From assembly GCA_027941995.1 (NCBI GenBank), contig CP115966.1, forward strand, positions 372,001 to 436,000: a DNA stretch of 64,000 bases, written 5' to 3'. Source of the DNA: Erythrobacteraceae bacterium WH01K. Its GTDB lineage: Bacteria; Pseudomonadota; Alphaproteobacteria; Sphingomonadales; Sphingomonadaceae. Made by a program: the position numbers and the translations under genes. A model generated the notes under the pieces. The model ran no database searches, was not told where the DNA came from, and saw only the letters and a list, made by a program, of their open reading frames with translations. Shown here piece by piece: positions 34,710 through 43,508 of the stretch (its first letter is position 1; every line of letters begins with the position of its first letter).

Positions 34710-35417
34710 ATGGCCGACCAACCCACTCCGCTGATGCCCCATGCGACCGCCACCTGGCTGATCGACAATACCGGGCTGGCCTTCGAACAGATCGCGGAAT
34801 TCTGCGGTCTGCACATTCTCGAAGTGCAGGCGATGGCCGACGATCTTGCGGGCAGCAAATATACCGGCCGCGATCCCGTCCACTCGGGCGAACTTACGCA
34901 CGAGGAGATCGAGAAGGGCGAGAAGGACAGTTCCTATTCGCTGGTCATGCAGAAGGCCCCGGTCGAGGTGAAGCGCACCAAGGGTCCGCGCTACACCCCC
35001 GTGTCGAAGCGCCAGGACAAGCCGGACGGCATCGCCTGGATCCTGCGCAGCCACCCCGAGATTTCGGACGCCCAGATCGGCAAGCTGATCGGCACCACCC
35101 GCAACACGATCGGCGCGATTCGCGACCGCACGCACTGGAACATCCAGAACATCCAGGCGAAGGACCCGGTGACGCTGGGCCTGTGTTCGCAGCGCGAGCT
35201 TGATGCCGTGGTGGCCAAGGCCGCCAAGAAGGCCGGGCTCGAAGGGGATGCCGCCGCAGTGGCCGCCGGCGACACCAATGACCGCGACAAGCTGATCGAG
35301 GAATTGCGGGCCGAGCGTACCGCCAACGAGAAAGCTGCTGCCGAAGCCGCGCAGGAGGCCGAAGCTGCCGAGTGGCTGGCCAACAAGCGCGCCGAAGAAG
35401 GCACGGAAGAAGCGTGA
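34710..35417 (+). CDS. trcR: Cell-cycle transcriptional regulator TrcR (DUF1013)
   Basis: A 235-residue DUF1013 protein, essential or near-essential in several alphaproteobacteria and described as a cell-cycle regulator acting with RNA polymerase. Two helix-turn-helix-like segments are visible: TATWLIDNTGLAFEQIAEFCGL near the start and HPEISDAQIGKLIGTTRNTIGAIRD in the middle. The C terminus is an Ala/Glu-rich helix. Ribosome site AAGGA at 34699. It is a separate unit behind a terminator. Confidence 0.92.
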   Translation: MADQPTPLMPHATATWLIDNTGLAFEQIAEFCGLHILEVQAMADDLAGSKYTGRDPVHSGELTHEEIEKGEKDSSYSLVMQKAPVEVKRTKGPRYTPVSKRQDKPDGIAWILRSHPEISDAQIGKLIGTTRNTIGAIRDRTHWNIQNIQAKDPVTLGLCSQRELDAVVAKAAKKAGLEGDAAAVAAGDTNDRDKLIEELRAERTANEKAAAEAAQEAEAAEWLANKRAEEGTEEA

Positions 35418-35481
35418 TTTTTGCGAAAGAATGCCGGGTTTCGCCTTGCACCGCGAGGCGTGACCCGCCATTCGGGCTTAC

Positions 35482-37170
35482 ATGGATGTAAGTAAGCTGC
35501 CGACGCACCATCCCGTCCCGTGGGATACGACTTTCGAAGCGATGACGCTGCCGGAGATGTTTGCCGAAACCACGGCAAGACAACCGGACCGGCCCCTGAT
35601 CCATTTCATGGGCCGCACCTACAGCTATGCCGATCTCTACACCCAGTCGGTGCGTTTCGCGGGCGGGCTGCGCGAACGCGGCATAAAGCGCGGCGACCGT
35701 GTGGGGCTGTTCCTGCCCAACGTGCCGATATACGTCTCTGCCTATTACGGGGCGATGATGGCAGGGGCCATCGTGGTAAATTTCTCTCCTCTCTATTCCG
35801 TCGAGGAATTGTCCCAGCAGGTCGCCGATAGCGGTGCGCGGTTGCTTGTGACGGTCGATGCACCGGAACTGTACGCCACTGCCGAGAAGGTACTTGAGGC
35901 GTCTGCGCTCGAAACGCTGGTCGTTGGCCGGATTTCCGACATGCTTGCCCCGCTGAAGGGCGTTGCCATGCGCGTATTCAAGCGCAGCCAGATTGCCGCC
36001 GTATCCTATTCGGACACCATCCTGCGCTGGGACGATCTGCAGGTCCGTACCGGATGGGGATCTTGGCTGGCGGAAAGCAGCAGCGAGACGCGCCCGCCCG
36101 CAACGGGCGACGTGGCCCTGCTGCAATATACCGGCGGCACGACCGGCACGCCCAAGGGTGCGATGCTGACCCATGCCAACCTCTCGATCAATGCGCGGCA
36201 GGTCGCGGGCCTCAACCCGTTCGGCGATCCGGCGGACGAGGTCTTCATGGGCGCGTTGCCGATGTTCCATGTCTTTGCGAACACCGCATTGCTGAACCAT
36301 GCCGTGGCAAGCGGCGGATCGATCGCCATCGTGCCCCGCTTCGAGGCGAAGCAGGTGCTGCAGACGATCGAGAAATACGGCTGCACAGGCTTCCCGGGCG
36401 TGCCGACCATGTTCCAGGCGCTGCTCGACCATCCCGATATCGGCAAGACCGACCTTTCGACCCTGAAGGTATGCATTTCCGGCGGTGCGCCCCTCCCGGC
36501 GCCGCTGCGCGAGAAATGGGAAGAACGGACGGGCGTGCGCATCGTCGAAGGCTATGGCCTGACGGAGAGCAGCGGCGTCGTGTCGGCCAATCCCTATGAT
36601 GGCCTGCGCAAGCCCGGCACCATCGGACAGACCGTCGCATCGACCGAAATCCTGCTGCTGGACAAGGAGGACCCTTCGGTCATCGCCCCGGACGGGGAGC
36701 CTGGAGAACTGGCGATCCACGGACCACAGATCATGTCCGGATACTGGAACCGCCCAGAAGCGGCAAAGGACGTCTTCGTGGAGCATCACGGCAAGCAGTG
36801 GTTGCGCACCGGCGACGTCGCTACCGTGGACGAGGACGGATTCCTCGAGATCGTGGACCGCATCAAGGACATGATCGCGGTCGGCGGGTTCAAAGTGTTC
36901 CCGAGCCAGGTCGAGGACGTGCTGCTCGAGAACGAGGCGGTGAAAGAAGCGCTGGTGATCGGCGTGCCGGACGATTACCGGGGCGAAGTGCCGCGCGCCT
37001 ATGTCACGTTGTACGAGGGGGCGGACGCCACCGCGCACGGACTGGCAGACTGGCTCAATGCGCGCGTCGGCAAGCACGAGCGGGTCGACGAAGTCGTCAT
37101 CCGCGACGAATTGCCCAAGACGATGATCGGCAAGCTCGACCGCAAGGCGCTTCGGGCCGAGGTTCTCTGA
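35482..37170 (+). CDS. Medium/long-chain acyl-CoA ligase (PimA-like)
   Basis: ANL-superfamily ligase of 562 residues that activates a carboxylic acid to its CoA thioester through an acyl-AMP. The P-loop is LLQYTGGTTGTPKGAMLTHANL, VEGYGLTESS is motif A5, LRTGDVATVDEDGFLEIVDRIKDMI contains the hinge, and PKTMIGKLDRKALR holds the catalytic lysine. Substrate is probably a fatty or dicarboxylic acid. It stands alone and converges on the bactofilin gene. Confidence 0.93.
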   Translation: MDVSKLPTHHPVPWDTTFEAMTLPEMFAETTARQPDRPLIHFMGRTYSYADLYTQSVRFAGGLRERGIKRGDRVGLFLPNVPIYVSAYYGAMMAGAIVVNFSPLYSVEELSQQVADSGARLLVTVDAPELYATAEKVLEASALETLVVGRISDMLAPLKGVAMRVFKRSQIAAVSYSDTILRWDDLQVRTGWGSWLAESSSETRPPATGDVALLQYTGGTTGTPKGAMLTHANLSINARQVAGLNPFGDPADEVFMGALPMFHVFANTALLNHAVASGGSIAIVPRFEAKQVLQTIEKYGCTGFPGVPTMFQALLDHPDIGKTDLSTLKVCISGGAPLPAPLREKWEERTGVRIVEGYGLTESSGVVSANPYDGLRKPGTIGQTVASTEILLLDKEDPSVIAPDGEPGELAIHGPQIMSGYWNRPEAAKDVFVEHHGKQWLRTGDVATVDEDGFLEIVDRIKDMIAVGGFKVFPSQVEDVLLENEAVKEALVIGVPDDYRGEVPRAYVTLYEGADATAHGLADWLNARVGKHERVDEVVIRDELPKTMIGKLDRKALRAEVL

Positions 37171-37184
37171 CGGGGCGACAGACC

Positions 37185-37203
37185 GGAAAGGGCAGGCCCT
37201 TCC
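37185..37203. terminator. Possible bidirectional hairpin between acyl-CoA ligase and bactofilin genes
   Basis: GGAAAGG and CCTTCC arms with a single-base bulge and a short GC core lie in the 45-base convergent gap. No T-run on either strand. Confidence 0.3.
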
Positions 37204-37215
37204 CGCGCAATCGGT

Positions 37216-37683
37216 TCAGGTAGCGATGGAGAGCTGCGGCTCGTCGCCTGCGCTGCCAGGCTTCGCAGCCAGTGGCGATTGCGGCTGTGCCTTCCCGCTG
37301 CCGCGCGGGGCGAACCGGCCATCGACCTGCGCGCCCTGTTCGATCGTCAGCGCGTCGTAGTGGACGTCGCCGGTAATGGTCGCAGAGCGCAGGATCACCA
37401 GCTCGCGGGCATCGATGGATCCATCCACCGTCCCTGCGAGCCGGGCGGATTCCGCCTTGATCGCGCCCCTCACGCTGCTTCCTTCGCCCTGGACCAGGCT
37501 GGCACAGGTGAGGTCGCCATTGACCGTCCCGTCGACGTGAAGCTCGGTCGTTGCGCTGATGTCGCCGGTGATGACGATATCTGCGCCGATGACGGAAAAG
37601 CTGCCGGAGCTGTTGGACTTAGCCATCGGTGCGAGCCTTGGCGCTGCCGGAGACTGTGTCTCGTCGTGCTTCTTTGAGAACAT
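37216..37683 (-). CDS. Bactofilin
   Basis: Polymer-forming cytoskeletal protein of 155 residues. The central beta-helix runs from SFSVIGADIVITGDISATTELHVDGTVNGDL to YDALTIEQGAQVDGRF, with flexible Pro/Ser-rich ends. The start MFSKKHDETQS is typical of bactofilins and follows GGAGG, so I take ATG 37683 although it puts the first 65 bases inside the M23 gene's end; ATG 37626 is an alternative with an eight-base overlap. Bactofilins localise peptidoglycan enzymes; coupling to an M23 gene fits. Confidence 0.92.
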   Translation of the reverse strand: MFSKKHDETQSPAAPRLAPMAKSNSSGSFSVIGADIVITGDISATTELHVDGTVNGDLTCASLVQGEGSSVRGAIKAESARLAGTVDGSIDARELVILRSATITGDVHYDALTIEQGAQVDGRFAPRGSGKAQPQSPLAAKPGSAGDEPQLSIAT

Positions 37684-38746
37684 CGGGGGCTGCCTCCAGG
37701 AAGGGACGCGGATTGACCGCGCGATTGTTGATGCGAACCTCGAAATGGAGGTGCGGGCCGGTCGAGCGACCGGTGCTGCCGATGGCGCCGATGGTCTTGC
37801 CAGCCTCGACCTTCTGGCCGACCTTGGCATCGAAGCGCGACATGTGGGCGTAGCGGGTCATCAGGCCGTTGCCGTGCTGGATTTCGACCGTCTTGCCGTA
37901 ACCACCCTTTGACCCGACGAAGCTGACCGTGCCGTCTGCCGCCGCAAAGATGGGGGCACCGGTGGGACCGCGGAAATCGAGGCCGGAATGCATTGCGCCG
38001 ACGCCGGTGAACGGGTCGCGGCGATAGCCATAGCTCGACGTGACGGCAGCGACATCGGCGGGCGAAACCTGAGGGATGCCTGCCAGGCCACGCTCCAGCG
38101 CGCCCATGCGGGCAAGGGACAGGCCCAGCCGCTCGAACCGCGGATCGATTTCGCCGTCGGCGCCGAATTTCTCCAGCGGACCACCCATGGCCTCGCGCTC
38201 TGCTCCGGCAAGCATCGTGGTCGGGTTGAGACCCAGCTTTCGGATGGCTTCCTCGGCGCGCTGCGCACGGCGATCGGCATAGCGCGTCAAGCGTTCGACG
38301 AAGGCAAGCTGGCGCGCTTCGAGTTCGGCCAGGCTCCTGGCTTCGGGCAGGGCAGCGCTGACCTTGTCGACGGTCTTTGCCGTTTCGCTGGAGGAATCGG
38401 TTACCGTCTCGCCAGCCTTTGCATCGCTGGGCAGCGCGGCGACCATGTCTTCGATAAAGGTCTGCCTGCGTTCGAGATCGCTGGCGACAGACCCCAGGTC
38501 TTCGCGATAGGCCTCGACACGCTCGGACGCGGTTGCGACCTGCGCCTCGCGTTCCAGCAGCGAGAGACGATCGGCGGCTGCACGGTATTGCAGCCAGCTC
38601 ATAACGCCCATGCTGATGGCCCAGACGAGCAGGGCGACGACGATACCGCCGGCGACCAGCTTCTGAGCGCGCGAAGAGATTTTGATGAAGCGGACATTGC
38701 CCTGCGAGCGCATGAAGAATTCGCGCTCGGGAAAAAGGTTTGCCAT
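37619..38746 (-). CDS. M23 peptidoglycan endopeptidase, bactofilin-linked
   Basis: A 375-residue protein with a short cytoplasmic start, one membrane helix (AGGIVVALLVWAISMGVMSWL), a coiled-coil region (LSLLEREAQVATASERVEAYRE...) and a C-terminal M23 domain. The zinc ligands are present (MHSGLD, GPHLHFE), so it should be active. The gene overlaps the bactofilin start. The chosen ATG 38746 has no strong ribosome site; ATG 38710 is possible. Confidence 0.9.
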   Translation of the reverse strand: MANLFPEREFFMRSQGNVRFIKISSRAQKLVAGGIVVALLVWAISMGVMSWLQYRAAADRLSLLEREAQVATASERVEAYREDLGSVASDLERRQTFIEDMVAALPSDAKAGETVTDSSSETAKTVDKVSAALPEARSLAELEARQLAFVERLTRYADRRAQRAEEAIRKLGLNPTTMLAGAEREAMGGPLEKFGADGEIDPRFERLGLSLARMGALERGLAGIPQVSPADVAAVTSSYGYRRDPFTGVGAMHSGLDFRGPTGAPIFAAADGTVSFVGSKGGYGKTVEIQHGNGLMTRYAHMSRFDAKVGQKVEAGKTIGAIGSTGRSTGPHLHFEVRINNRAVNPRPFLEAAPDVLKEARRDTVSGSAKARTDG

Positions 38747-39088
38747 GCGGCCGGCAATACCGCCGCTATCGGTTCCAGAAATCAAAGCGACCCCGTACTT
38801 TTCTTTTTTGACCCGGGCGGGGCTTAGGCAGCGAAACCCGGCAGGTCGAATCCGGGCGGCGATTCTGTGGCCGAACCGAGAGGGTCGAGCGGTGAAACGT
38901 TATTCGGAGCGGAAATTCGCGGGTTTTTCGGGAACCAATCGCGGCGAACCCCATTTCTATCCTTCTGCGCCGATGCTCCCCGTCCATGACAAGCACCTTG
39001 ATGCTTGCTAGGCGCAGCCCATGCCGGATTCCCCCGCCAACCGCATGGTTCGCAACGCTTCCCGCCAGTCGCCGGGCCCGGAGACGGT
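38747..39088. other. 342-base divergent intergenic region between the M23 and nadD genes
   Basis: No coding sequence I can support. It holds a TTTTCTTTTTT tract near 38800 and, 82 bases before nadD, a small inverted repeat CAAGCA-N6-TGCTTG (38990-39007). Promoters for both directions must lie here, but none stands out. Confidence 0.5.
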
Positions 39089-39742
39089 ATGACCGGTATG
39101 CGAACCGGCCTGCTCGGGGGCAGCTTCAATCCGGCCCATGGCGGACACCGCCGTATCTCCCTGTTTGCCATGGATGCGCTGGGCCTCGACGAGGTCTGGT
39201 GGCTGGTTTCTCCCGGGAACCCGCTGAAACCAAAGGAAGGCATGGCGCCGCTGCAGGCGCGCTATCGCAGCGCGGTAAAGATGTCTCGCCGCGCGCCGAT
39301 ACGCCCCACCGCGATCGAGCGGGAGCTTGGTACGCGCTACACGGTGGATACCCTTTCGCGGATTACCCGCCGCTACCGGAAACGGGATTTCGTGTGGTTG
39401 ATGGGATCGGACAACCTCGCCTCGTTCCACCGCTGGAAAGACTGGCGCGACATCGCGCGAATCATGCCGATTGCGACGATTGCACGGCCCGGCTATGATG
39501 CCGCTGCCGTTGCCAGCCCCGCAATGGCGTGGCTTGCGCCCCACCGCGTGTCGCCGGCCGTCTTTCGCAAACGGGGCCAATGGAGTGCGCCGACCCTGGT
39601 GATGATGCGTTTCGATCCCGACCCGCGCTCGGCGACTTCCATTCGTCGCAGCGATCCGGAATGGGCTGCGCGCATGGGCAGCGGACCGCTGCGCGACCAG
39701 GTAACGCACCGACTGTTCCCCGGCGAAGGCGTGACGGGGTGA
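39089..39742 (+). CDS. nadD: Nicotinate-nucleotide adenylyltransferase
   Basis: Transfers AMP to nicotinate mononucleotide in NAD synthesis. The 217-residue protein opens with TGLLGGSFNPAHGGHRRIS, the nucleotidyltransferase GxFxPxHxxH motif, and has FVWLMGSDNLASFHRWKDW in the middle. In place of the common C-terminal ISST motif it reads SATSIRRSDPEW. GGAGA precedes the ATG. It heads the nadD-rsfS-rlmH-envC-ctpA order typical of alphaproteobacteria. Confidence 0.94.
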   Translation: MTGMRTGLLGGSFNPAHGGHRRISLFAMDALGLDEVWWLVSPGNPLKPKEGMAPLQARYRSAVKMSRRAPIRPTAIERELGTRYTVDTLSRITRRYRKRDFVWLMGSDNLASFHRWKDWRDIARIMPIATIARPGYDAAAVASPAMAWLAPHRVSPAVFRKRGQWSAPTLVMMRFDPDPRSATSIRRSDPEWAARMGSGPLRDQVTHRLFPGEGVTG

Positions 39743-39787
39743 ACGCGCCGACTCGCAAATTGCCCGGACGCACCCCATCTACTTGTC

Positions 39788-40255
39788 ATGACAGGAGTAA
39801 CCACGACGCCGATGACGCAGGCGCAAACCGATATGCCTCATTCCGATCCCAGCTCCATTCCCGCAGAAATGGATGACAGCCTGCCCGAAAACCCGCTCGA
39901 ACAGGCGGAGCCCGGTTCGCTGCACCATCTGGTTCTGACGCAGCTGGACGATGACCAGGCACAGGAAATGGTTTCGATCCCGCTCGCCGGGAAAAGCTCG
40001 ATTGCGGATCACATGGTGATCGCGTCGGGCCGCTCCACGCGTCAGGTCGCCTCGATGGCGCAGAAACTGGCCGAAACGGTGAAGCAGGCGGGCCATGGCC
40101 CTGTGCGGCTGGAAGGCCTTCCGGCCGCGGACTGGGTGCTGATCGATTGCGGCGACGTGGTCGTGCACCTGTTCCGGCCAGAGGTTCGCAGCTTCTACAA
40201 TCTGGAGCGCATGTGGGCGTTCGGAGACGCGCCGCCCGTCGGCGGCAACGTTTAA
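39788..40255 (+). CDS. rsfS: Ribosome silencing factor RsfS
   Basis: Binds uL14 on the 50S subunit and blocks subunit joining in starvation. The conserved domain begins LHHLVLTQLDDDQAQEMVSIPL and ends DWVLIDCGDVVVHLFRPEVRSFYNLERMW, the family signature. The 155 residues include a long acidic N-terminal extension; the true start may be ATG 39812 or 39833, as no start has a good ribosome site. Two stop codons in a row (TAATAG) end it. Confidence 0.93.
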   Translation: MTGVTTTPMTQAQTDMPHSDPSSIPAEMDDSLPENPLEQAEPGSLHHLVLTQLDDDQAQEMVSIPLAGKSSIADHMVIASGRSTRQVASMAQKLAETVKQAGHGPVRLEGLPAADWVLIDCGDVVVHLFRPEVRSFYNLERMWAFGDAPPVGGNV

Positions 40256-40258
40256 TAG

Positions 40259-40282
40259 TGGGTCTGACACTGGGTCTGACAC
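40259..40282. repeat. Perfect 12-bp tandem repeat TGGGTCTGACAC
   Basis: Two adjacent identical 12-mers sit directly after the rsfS stop codons, in the short leader of rlmH. No flanking mobile-element ends are visible. Confidence 0.85.
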
Positions 40283-40345
40283 CGCATCCGACCCTGCGCC
40301 GCTTTCGCTAAGCGCGCGGGGGCGCAGGCCAGGCCGGGAGATACG

Positions 40346-40771
40346 ATTATCCTCCTCCACGTCATCGCCCGCGGGAAGATTGCCCGGTCCCCGGAGGCCG
40401 AGCTCGTTGCGCGATACGAAAAGCGGCTGACATGGCCGCTCAAACTGACCGAACTGCCCGAAACAGGGGGCCGGATACCCGATCCCCAGTCCCCTTTCCG
40501 CACCGTCCTGCTCGACGAGCGGGGGATGGATCTCGCGTCCGAGAAGCTGGCCGAAACGCTGGAACGCTGGCGGGATGACGGAATCCGGGAAACCCGGTTC
40601 GTGCTGGGCGCGGCGGATGGGCATACCGATGCGGAGCGGGACGAGGCCGATCTGCTGCTTGCCTTCGGCAGCGCGACATGGCCGCACCTGATGGCCCGCG
40701 CGATGCTGATGGAGCAGCTTTACCGGGCGACCGCCATCCTTGCCGGCCACCCCTATCATCGGGCAGGCTGA
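40346..40771 (+). CDS. rlmH: 23S rRNA pseudouridine-1915 N3-methyltransferase with a non-standard start
   Basis: SPOUT methyltransferase of about 141 residues that methylates pseudouridine 1915 of 23S rRNA. The frame reads LLHVIARGKIARSPEAELV at its start, LLDERG in the middle and FVLGAADGHTDAERD plus the AFGSATWPHLMARAMLMEQLYRA end typical of RlmH. There is no ATG, GTG, TTG or CTG between the upstream stop (40277-40279) and the conserved N terminus. The best candidates are ATT 40346 or ATC 40349, behind GGGAG at 40336-40340. The first ATG (40526) would delete 60 conserved residues. Confidence 0.9.
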   Translation: MILLHVIARGKIARSPEAELVARYEKRLTWPLKLTELPETGGRIPDPQSPFRTVLLDERGMDLASEKLAETLERWRDDGIRETRFVLGAADGHTDAERDEADLLLAFGSATWPHLMARAMLMEQLYRATAILAGHPYHRAG

Positions 40772-40775
40772 CCGC

Positions 40776-42038
40776 ATGAGCCCGCGCCTCTTCATAACCG
40801 CCCTGATCGGCGCTGGCGCGCTGGGCGCGGCCATGCTGGTGGCGGTTCCGGTCACCGGGCAGCAGGATAGCGCGCTGGACGATCCCGAATCGACCCGCGC
40901 CGCCATGCAACGCGCCGAGGCCGAGGCGAAGCGGGCCCGGCAGCGCGGCGCCCAGCTCGAGGAAGAAGCGGCGAAAGCAACCGCCAAGGCAGAGAAAACC
41001 GCGCAGGAAGCCGCCGCGCTGGCCGCTCGCATCCAGGAAGCGGAAGCAGGGATCGTGGCTGCCGAATCGCGCCTGTCCCTGATCCAGGCGGCACGACGCA
41101 AGCTCGACCGGCAGCTGGCGCAGAGGCGCGAACCGCTGGTGCGATTGACCGCCGCCTTGCAGAATTTTGCCCGCAGGCCGCTGGCCGTGTCGGCGCTGAA
41201 GCCCGGCTCGCTGCGAGAGACGGTCTATCTCAGGGCCCTGCTCGATTCGACCGTGCCACAGGTCCGTCAACGCACGGCTGCCCTACGCGGCTCGATCGAG
41301 CGGGGGCAGGCGCTGGCACGCGAAGCGGACCAGGCGATTGTCACGCTGCGAGAGCAGGAGACGGTGCTCGGCGGCAGGCAGCGTGAGCTCGCTGCACTCG
41401 AAAGCCGCCAGCGTATCGTGTCGCGGCAGGCCAGCGGGGCAGCGGCGAGGGAGGCGGAGCGGGCGCTGGCCCTGTCGGAAGAAGCGCGTGACCTGTCGGG
41501 CCTGGTGCGCGAACTGTCCTCTGCGGCCGAGCTTCGCGAGGAACTGGCGGCACTTCCCGGCCCCGTCCTGCGTCCTTTCGGCGACAACGCGGCAGTCGCC
41601 GCGCAAACGCCCGATGCGACCCCATCGGCCACGGCCAGCGCCTCGAACGCGACCGCTGGAAGGGGCCGCCTCGCCCCGGTGGACCTGCAACTGCCTGTTG
41701 CTGGACGGACGGTCGCGGGGTTCGGATCGGTCACGCCGTCGGGCATCCGTTCGGAAGGCGTGACCATCGTCCCGCGCGGCGGCGCCCAGGTCATCGCGCC
41801 GGCAGCCGGGCGCGTGGCCTTTGCCGGACCTTATCGCGGGTTCGGGCGGATCGTCATCCTGGAGCATGGCGGCGGCTGGACCAGCCTCGTCACCGGCCTC
41901 GCGCGCAGCGATGTCGACGTTGGCGAGGAACTGGTGGCGGGCGCCCCGCTGGGTGTCGCAGGGGTGGAGGATCCCGAGGTCACGCTGGAACTCAGGCGCG
42001 GCCAGAGGGCCGTCAATCCGCTCGATTACGTGGGCTGA
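40776..42038 (+). CDS. EnvC-like murein hydrolase activator (degenerate LytM)
   Basis: A 420-residue secreted protein. After the signal segment (LIGAGALGAAMLVAVPVTGQ) comes a long coiled coil rich in Ala/Glu/Arg (residues about 35-250), then a C-terminal LytM domain. The domain lacks the zinc ligands: the first motif reads SEGVTI and the HxH motif is replaced by EVTLELR. EnvC-type proteins use such inactive domains to switch on amidases at the division site. The gene starts five bases after rlmH. Confidence 0.9.
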   Translation: MSPRLFITALIGAGALGAAMLVAVPVTGQQDSALDDPESTRAAMQRAEAEAKRARQRGAQLEEEAAKATAKAEKTAQEAAALAARIQEAEAGIVAAESRLSLIQAARRKLDRQLAQRREPLVRLTAALQNFARRPLAVSALKPGSLRETVYLRALLDSTVPQVRQRTAALRGSIERGQALAREADQAIVTLREQETVLGGRQRELAALESRQRIVSRQASGAAAREAERALALSEEARDLSGLVRELSSAAELREELAALPGPVLRPFGDNAAVAAQTPDATPSATASASNATAGRGRLAPVDLQLPVAGRTVAGFGSVTPSGIRSEGVTIVPRGGAQVIAPAAGRVAFAGPYRGFGRIVILEHGGGWTSLVTGLARSDVDVGEELVAGAPLGVAGVEDPEVTLELRRGQRAVNPLDYVG

Positions 42039-42164
42039 CGGTATCCTCGCCCCTTGTCGCCCAGGGCAGGACTGCGGGCCAAGGCCGGGACAGTGGTCCA
42101 AATCCTCATCTTCCGTTCACGCCTGATGCGCGATAGTGTCGGTAATGTCCGGAGAACACGTATT

Positions 42165-43502
42165 ATGAAATTCGCTCCCATCATCCGCTCTGCCGCGCTT
42201 GTCACCGCAGTCGCGCTGATTCCGGCAACCACGGCCGGCTTCGCACAGGTCGATGGCCGCGCCGGTCCGGAATTCGCGAAGCTGTTTGCGACCTACCAGC
42301 AGATCAAGGCGGCCTATGTCGACGAGGTCGATAACGAGCAACTCGTGCGCGGGGCGATCGACGGGATGCTGGCCAGCCTCGATCCCCATTCGGTCTATCT
42401 CGACGGCAGCGACCTGCAACGCCTCGAAACCCTGATCGACGGGAATTATTCGGGACTGGGCCTGTCGGTCATCATGGATGATGGCGCGGTCAAGGTCATC
42501 AGCCCGTTCCGCGGCAGTCCGGCGGAACAGTCGGGGGTGAAGGCCGGGGACTTCATCACGCACCTCGACGGCAAGCTGATCTATGGCGGCGACCTCGACG
42601 ATGCTGTCCAGCAGATGCGCGGGCAGGCGGGAACCGACATCACCCTCACGCTGTTCCGCGCCGGCCACGACGAGCCGTTCGACGTCACCGTGACGCGCGG
42701 CGTGATCGAGCTGGAGCCTGTGACCCATGAACTGATGGACGGCAATATCGGCCATATCAGCGTCAACGAATTCTCCCGCGATGTCGGGGCCGACGTCTAT
42801 GCCGCGTGGGATGCGCTGCAACAGGAAGCGTCCGGCCGGGTGAACGGCCTGGTCCTCGACATGCGCTCCAATCCCGGCGGTTCGCTGGACGAGGCGGTCG
42901 CGCTTTCGGACCTGTTCCTCGATTCGGGCAGCATCGTATCGCAGCGCGGGCGCGAGCGTGGCGAGAACCGCCTGTACGAAGCCGAATCCATCTTCCGCGG
43001 AGACATGGCAAAGGGCGTGCCCATCGTGGTCCTGATCGACGCAGGCTCCGCTTCTGCCAGTGAAATCGTCGCCGGAGCGCTGCAGGACCACCGCCGTGCG
43101 CTGGTGATGGGCGAACGCAGTTTCGGCAAGGGCAGCGTCCAGTCGCTGTTGCCGCTGGGCCGTGACGCGGCGCTGAAACTGACGACGGCGCGGTACTATA
43201 CGCCGTCGGGCCATTCGGTGCAGGAGGGCGGTATCAAGCCCGACATCAAGGTGCCGCAATTGTCGGATCCCGATCTTGCCCGCCGCACGAAATACCAGAT
43301 GCGCGAATCGGACCTTCGCGGGCATCTCGTCAACGAGCTCGGCCTCAAGGACGAAGAGCTCGAGAACGACAAGACGATCGATCCGCGCTTCGTGAAAACG
43401 GCGGAGGAACTGGAAGCGGAAGGCATCAAGGATTTCCAGCTGCATTACGCTCTGGAAACCCTGCGCCGGACGACGCCCAGTTCCGTCGCCATCCGCAAGT
43501 AG
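42165..43502 (+). CDS. ctpA: Carboxy-terminal processing protease (S41)
   Basis: A 445-residue periplasmic protease with signal peptide (cleavage near GFA-Q), a PDZ domain (GLGLSVIMDDGAVKVISPFRGSPAEQSGVKAGDFI) and the S41 core. The nucleophile Ser lies in GSASASEIVAGALQDH and the general-base Lys in GERSFGKGSVQ. CtpA proteases trim envelope proteins and, with EnvC and M23 enzymes nearby, may tune peptidoglycan hydrolases. The ATG at 42165 follows GGAGA. Confidence 0.93.
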   Translation: MKFAPIIRSAALVTAVALIPATTAGFAQVDGRAGPEFAKLFATYQQIKAAYVDEVDNEQLVRGAIDGMLASLDPHSVYLDGSDLQRLETLIDGNYSGLGLSVIMDDGAVKVISPFRGSPAEQSGVKAGDFITHLDGKLIYGGDLDDAVQQMRGQAGTDITLTLFRAGHDEPFDVTVTRGVIELEPVTHELMDGNIGHISVNEFSRDVGADVYAAWDALQQEASGRVNGLVLDMRSNPGGSLDEAVALSDLFLDSGSIVSQRGRERGENRLYEAESIFRGDMAKGVPIVVLIDAGSASASEIVAGALQDHRRALVMGERSFGKGSVQSLLPLGRDAALKLTTARYYTPSGHSVQEGGIKPDIKVPQLSDPDLARRTKYQMRESDLRGHLVNELGLKDEELENDKTIDPRFVKTAEELEAEGIKDFQLHYALETLRRTTPSSVAIRK

Positions 43503-43508
43503 GGCCGC

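Noticed and set aside
33216-37077. Two long overlapping minus-strand frames (751 and 710 codons) opposite the LpxH-like, glycosyltransferase, trcR and acyl-CoA ligase genes
   Set aside because: Both are antisense to conserved genes with intact motifs; no independent start or coding signature.
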